Positions 60,435 to 64,000 of a stretch of DNA of 64,000 nucleotides are shown here, in pieces. Every line of letters begins with the position of its first letter. The first letter of the stretch is position 1. The stretch comes from Polyporus tsugae (Eukaryota > Basidiomycota > Agaricomycetes > Polyporales > Polyporaceae): assembly GCA_024305745.1 (NCBI GenBank), contig JAHRBS010000012.1, forward strand, positions 625,001-689,000. The letters run 5' to 3'. The notes beneath the pieces are model-generated. The model was not told the origin of the DNA. It worked only from the letters and a program-made list of their open reading frames with translations, and searched no databases. The translations under genes and the position numbers were made by a program.

Positions 60435-62297
60435 TTACGATCGCTCCTCTCGTCGGTGTTTGGCCTGCTTACGAGTATACACAGTCGGGTGGACGTAGAA
60501 CGGGAAGTGATCTTTGGGAGTGAATAGACCACGGTGCTGTTTCATTCTGCATATACGTTAGTGAGAAGCAATGCACATGAATGCAATGGGGTCTTACCTG
60601 ACAGTCTTCTCGGAGTCTTCCTTCCATTCCGATGGAGGACCTACTAGAATCCGCCGCCGCGTGGTGTTGAATTCCATTACCCACCACAACGGCGCGTAGA
60701 CAGCGACCTGGTCGTGCATGGGAGACAGCGCATCACGCACATCGTGCTCCTCTTCACTCGCTGTGGTTATACGAGGGGCGACGGTATGAAAATGGTGGTA
60801 GTGAGGTCGCAGCGGGCTAGGCCGTTCCTTGACAACAGGACATAGCGAGGTCGGGTCAAGGCCGATGCTTCTGAGCTCCTCAGCATCGAACTGAATACCG
60901 GTGTTTGTCCTGAAGCATTCACGGACCATCCAGCGCAGAGGTATGCGTCCGAGAGAGGGTGGTGTGTCCTCTGGAACTGCACAGCCTCCAACGTCTAGGA
61001 GAGTAACAAGAACTCAGTTCATTGACGCGGACAGACCCTCAGAGGTGTCGAGAACATACCACAGTGACTACCAGCGAACCACACCTCTTGGACGTCGGTG
61101 CGGTCTTCGGCGTTCTGTGCGTCAAACTGTTCCAATCACCACCAAAGGAGAATTATCGAGTCCATAGGGGTTCGCGACGGCAAAAGAATCAGACTGAGGC
61201 CTGTCTCCTGGCGTTGTCCCACATACCTCGTAGAACTTGGGGTGCAAGCGTGCCCGGCGCTCATGTAGTGCCAGAGCCTGCCTGAACACACGAATGGAGG
61301 TGTTCGATCTTGTGAACGGAAGCGTACGAGGAATGACGTCACCGACAGAAGACATGCTATCCCTGTAGGCTAGGTGAGAGCGGTGTTCATAAGGTGATCT
61401 ACGAAACCCATACCAGACGCCGACGAAGTCAATGTCGACCTTCATGGGATTGCACTTCTTTTGGAGCTGTGCAAATGATTCATGCCAGCCATCGTTGACA
61501 TCCCCCAAGTTAAAGTACAATGAGTATGCCCACGAAGCCCAAGGAGCTTTCTCCCGTGGTAACAGGCCGACCTAACAGAGTTGTGGATGAGTACACAAGC
61601 CAATGTGAGTACATGTAGCCAAGGTATGACGGACCGTGTGAATCATTTCCGCAAAAGCTCGTGCGGTGTATGCGCCACGAGAGAAGCCAAACAAGGAGAT
61701 TTTGTCCCCTGGTTGGTCTGACAGGACGAAGCGTGAAGTTACCACACTGCAGCATGGGTTTGGGATCCAGACTCATATTCGTACATGAGCCCCCGATAAG
61801 CCCGCGCAATATCAAAATCGAGAGAGACTGCGAGGTCCTTGTCTCCGATTATGCCGGCATGCCGACGGCAATTGCGATAATGTAAAATATGACTGATATC
61901 CGTCCCCATATCAGCTTGGAATACGCAGTCAACTGCTCATGTCGAAGGTAACTCACTTTTCCTTCGGAAGATAATGAAAGCACATCTGCTGGTTTTCGTC
62001 ATTCCGGTTGAGCAATGTGAAGAACCTGAAGAGATTCGAGTCCTAAAGGAAGCGATCATCCGTCAGTCCAGGCCTGTGCACTGTGCATGATGGGGTCATG
62101 GAATGTGCACATACGCGAATGCCATATTTTCTGCCAAGGCCACTGGTTGAACCAAAACAAAACACCAGTGTTCGTGCGGCGTGGCTCGGGGGGACGATGG
62201 AAATGTCCCCTATCTCCCTTGGGGGTGAATGACGGGAGAACAGAGACGTGGGTGCTGCTGAGGAAACCTTGGTGCTGGTGCTATGCGACGTGACCAT
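60435..62297 (-). CDS. DUF2235 alpha/beta-hydrolase-like protein, copy D
   Basis: Same family as copies A and B and nearly identical to copy B. The start at 62297 reads MVTSHSTSTKVSSAA; the N-terminal strand is ARTLVFCF, followed by GSTSG instead of the expected DGT-like motif. The exon that follows gives SNLFRFFTLLNRNDENQQM. The elbow block LFGFSRGAYTARAL-like and the later blocks DSMSSVGDVIPRTLPFT, DVQEVWFAGSHC and YVHPTVYTRK are all present, and stop TAA lies at 60435-60437. The frames that are broken in copy B are whole here. However, I could not find a clean in-frame intron just before the elbow block: a 4-nt ACCA repeat at the acceptor side upsets the phase. It may be functional with an unusual splice, or also damaged. 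Confidence 0.65.
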
Positions 62298-62837
62298 TCG
62301 TTGGGGAGAAGGGTCTGTGTCGTTGGAGATTGCGTTCGCGGATGAGTACTGAGTACTGAGTACTCATGAGTGGCCGGGAGAAGTAGTAGTACTCTGAACT
62401 CAACGTTCCAAAGAGCGCTCACTGAGCGTTCTGGGCGCCATCAGCACATGTAGCACCACAGTCGCAACGATGCTGCCAGGAAGCTTGGAAATTAAGTTGG
62501 AAACAAGTGTGTTCACCACACAAACGTGTGACATACAGTCACCAGTGTACTATATCTAGTAAAGCAGGGATTGGGCAAGGATTCTGGATTTGACTGATAC
62601 ACGGCTAAATAGATGTCTTACTTCTATCGCCACCGGATGTACAGTTACTCTAGTACTAGAACCTTCTGCATCCATTTCTCCAGCTGTGCTAAGTTGTGTG
62701 TCTCGTGTTAGATCGGATCTAAGTAATCATGATGATGCACAGAAATGCGGATAGGAATTGGCTTCACAATCCATCGGCCCGGAAATACTGCAAAGGATAT
62801 GTCGTAGACTGTTACATGCCAAGATCTAGAGCACCGA
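62298..62837. other. spacer between DUF2235 copy D and the F-box-like gene
   Basis: Contains the copy D upstream region, with repeats of GAGTACT near 62344-62366, the right direct repeat at 62620-62700, and the 3' end of the F-box-like gene. No reading frame was supported. Confidence 0.5.
62620..62700. repeat. direct repeat, right copy, flanking DUF2235 copy D
   Basis: Partner of 60278-60352, same orientation. Compared with the left copy it has a short insertion after CCACCGGAT and a few base changes, and ends at the same CTAAGTTGTGTG. Confidence 0.85.
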
Positions 62838-64000
62838 CTACTCCGAGTCAATCAGTGTGCGCCGCACTATGTCCCACCCAAACGGCGGCACCTTCATCTG
62901 CAGCGTTTCGACGGCAAAGATCAGCCGCCAGATCCTCGCAGCCGACCAAGGCACGCTCTGCCCAGGAATGTCGTCCCGCGGGCGACAGAATACGGAACGT
63001 TTGAGCCGAGCCCCGTTCGATGCGCGGAACTCGACGGCACGGACGAACAGCTCGTGCATCCCGCTGCCGTTGTTGCACGATAACATTAACTTCTCGAGCT
63101 TGGGACACAGGAGCTCTTTACGAAGCACGCGGAGGAGCGGCCGCCCATTGTCGATACGGATGTCGAGGACGTTGAGCCAAGTGAAAGCCGACAGGGGGAG
63201 CCGCCAGTCACCTTCGACGACCGACACGCCGTGCAATAAGTTGAGCGTTAGCACGGTGAGAGCTTGGTGTGTGCCCCAGAGCTTGATGAAATCAGGGACG
63301 ATGTATGATGAGCCATGAGGTGTGGACCCGGGACCCCACTTAGCTCCCTGAAGCTCGACGTGTAGACGGCGTTCAGATCTGCAGAAGCCCGTGACTCGTA
63401 GGATATTGGACGGCGAGCCGATGACGAACGACACCACAGCCCTGTCGATAGTAACCATCAACGGAAGCTGTAGGCCCCGGGGAAGAGCGAGGTTCAGGGC
63501 ATCTTCGGAGGCTAGAATGTAGAGGCGGGTCGTCGGCGGACAGGCGATCATCCGGAGAAATGCTCGTGCCCGGAAAGGAACGTGGTTGTGCAACAACAAA
63601 CATCGCCGGAGTTGTGGCATGTTAACTGGGGCTTGGGGCGCAACGAGCTCCGCCGCATAGCAGCTAATGAGTTCCAGGTCCTCCAGGCTGCCAGAGCGGT
63701 GAGCCAGGATGGATGCAAGAATTCCAAGCGAATAAACACGGGCTGTGACGGACAACTTCTTCAAGGTGGGAACAGCCAGTACCGGGGACAAGAAATCGCC
63801 TCTAGTGATCAGACTCTGAAGCTGAGGGAAGTCACGAGGACGAGGGGCATGCCCAGGAGTGACAAGCCAAGGCGTACCGGAGCCGTCCTCAGCCCTCAAC
63901 CGCAGCTCCTGCAAGCCAGGCATCTCCAAATCGTGGAGCGTCTTGAGGTAGGGGAGAACATCAACGCATTTGCTGAAGACGATTGTCAGCATGGAAAGCC
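62838..64000 (-). CDS. F-box/leucine-rich-like protein, 5' end outside the window
   Basis: One long frame without introns on the minus strand, from the right edge to a stop at 62838, 387 residues visible. It shows irregular leucine-rich units such as LQELRLRAEDGSG, LKKLSVTARVYSL, LEDLELISC and LEKLMLSC, typical of the solenoid half of Agaricomycete F-box proteins. No F-box is visible; if present it must lie to the right of the window. The frame stays open at the edge, so a methionine near 63992 need not be the start. The ligand or substrate is unknown. Confidence 0.75.
   Translation of the reverse strand, partial: LSMLTIVFSKCVDVLPYLKTLHDLEMPGLQELRLRAEDGSGTPWLVTPGHAPRPRDFPQLQSLITRGDFLSPVLAVPTLKKLSVTARVYSLGILASILAHRSGSLEDLELISCYAAELVAPQAPVNMPQLRRCLLLHNHVPFRARAFLRMIACPPTTRLYILASEDALNLALPRGLQLPLMVTIDRAVVSFVIGSPSNILRVTGFCRSERRLHVELQGAKWGPGSTPHGSSYIVPDFIKLWGTHQALTVLTLNLLHGVSVVEGDWRLPLSAFTWLNVLDIRIDNGRPLLRVLRKELLCPKLEKLMLSCNNGSGMHELFVRAVEFRASNGARLKRSVFCRPRDDIPGQSVPWSAARIWRLIFAVETLQMKVPPFGWDIVRRTLIDSE

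Overview
The window is nuclear DNA of a basidiomycete fungus, most likely an Agaricomycete of the Polyporales type. Genes are densely packed on both strands and broken by many short GT-AG introns of about 50-65 bp. The predicted proteins are typical fungal housekeeping proteins: HMG-CoA reductase, orotate phosphoribosyltransferase, a TOK-type potassium channel, PIG-A, an oxysterol-binding protein, a B-type cyclin and Enp2/NOL10. The order-level placement is inference from gene style, not from an rRNA or marker search. Exon coordinates were read by eye from splice signals and reading frames; most close to whole codon numbers, but none is confirmed by transcripts.

Layout. 1-5.28 kb holds no gene I can support. 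5.28-19.2 kb is an ordinary gene block: HMG-CoA reductase (+), a D-2-hydroxyacid dehydrogenase (-), an F-box protein (+), a two-pore TOK channel (-) and URA5 (+). 19.2-27.5 kb is a duplicated, rearranged segment: an intact DUF2235 hydrolase-like gene (-), two tandem Derlin genes (-) and a broken DUF2235 copy (+), with an extra decayed copy of Derlin 3' flank to the left. 27.8-36.9 kb carries a divergent biotin-dependent acyl-CoA carboxylase pair (alpha -, beta +), an NCS1 purine/cytosine-type permease (-) and the GPI-anchor glycosyltransferase PIG-A (-). A tRNA-Val(CAC) with a 10-nt intron lies between PIG-A and the divergent oxysterol-binding protein gene (37.3-40.0 kb). 40.7-50.9 kb holds prolyl-tRNA synthetase (-), a B-type cyclin (-) and mitochondrial isoleucyl-tRNA synthetase (+). 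50.9-53.7 kb is gene-poor. 53.75-56.0 kb is an unrecognised coiled-coil gene, followed by a DUF2235 fragment (-), Enp2/NOL10 (-), a fourth DUF2235 copy (-) flanked by direct repeats, and a leucine-rich F-box-like gene (-) that runs off the right edge.

How the parts relate. Most genes are independent housekeeping functions (sterol precursor supply and transport, pyrimidine synthesis, ER quality control, GPI anchoring, translation, cell cycle, ribosome assembly). Two arrangements look functional or evolutionary rather than random. One is the head-to-head acyl-CoA carboxylase pair, which should give matched amounts of the two subunits from one 251-bp promoter. The other is the spread of DUF2235 genes (four loci in 64 kb at different stages of decay, two of them near-identical in inverted orientation about 35 kb apart) around a tandem Derlin pair. 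I found no CRISPR array, rRNA gene or recognisable autonomous transposon.
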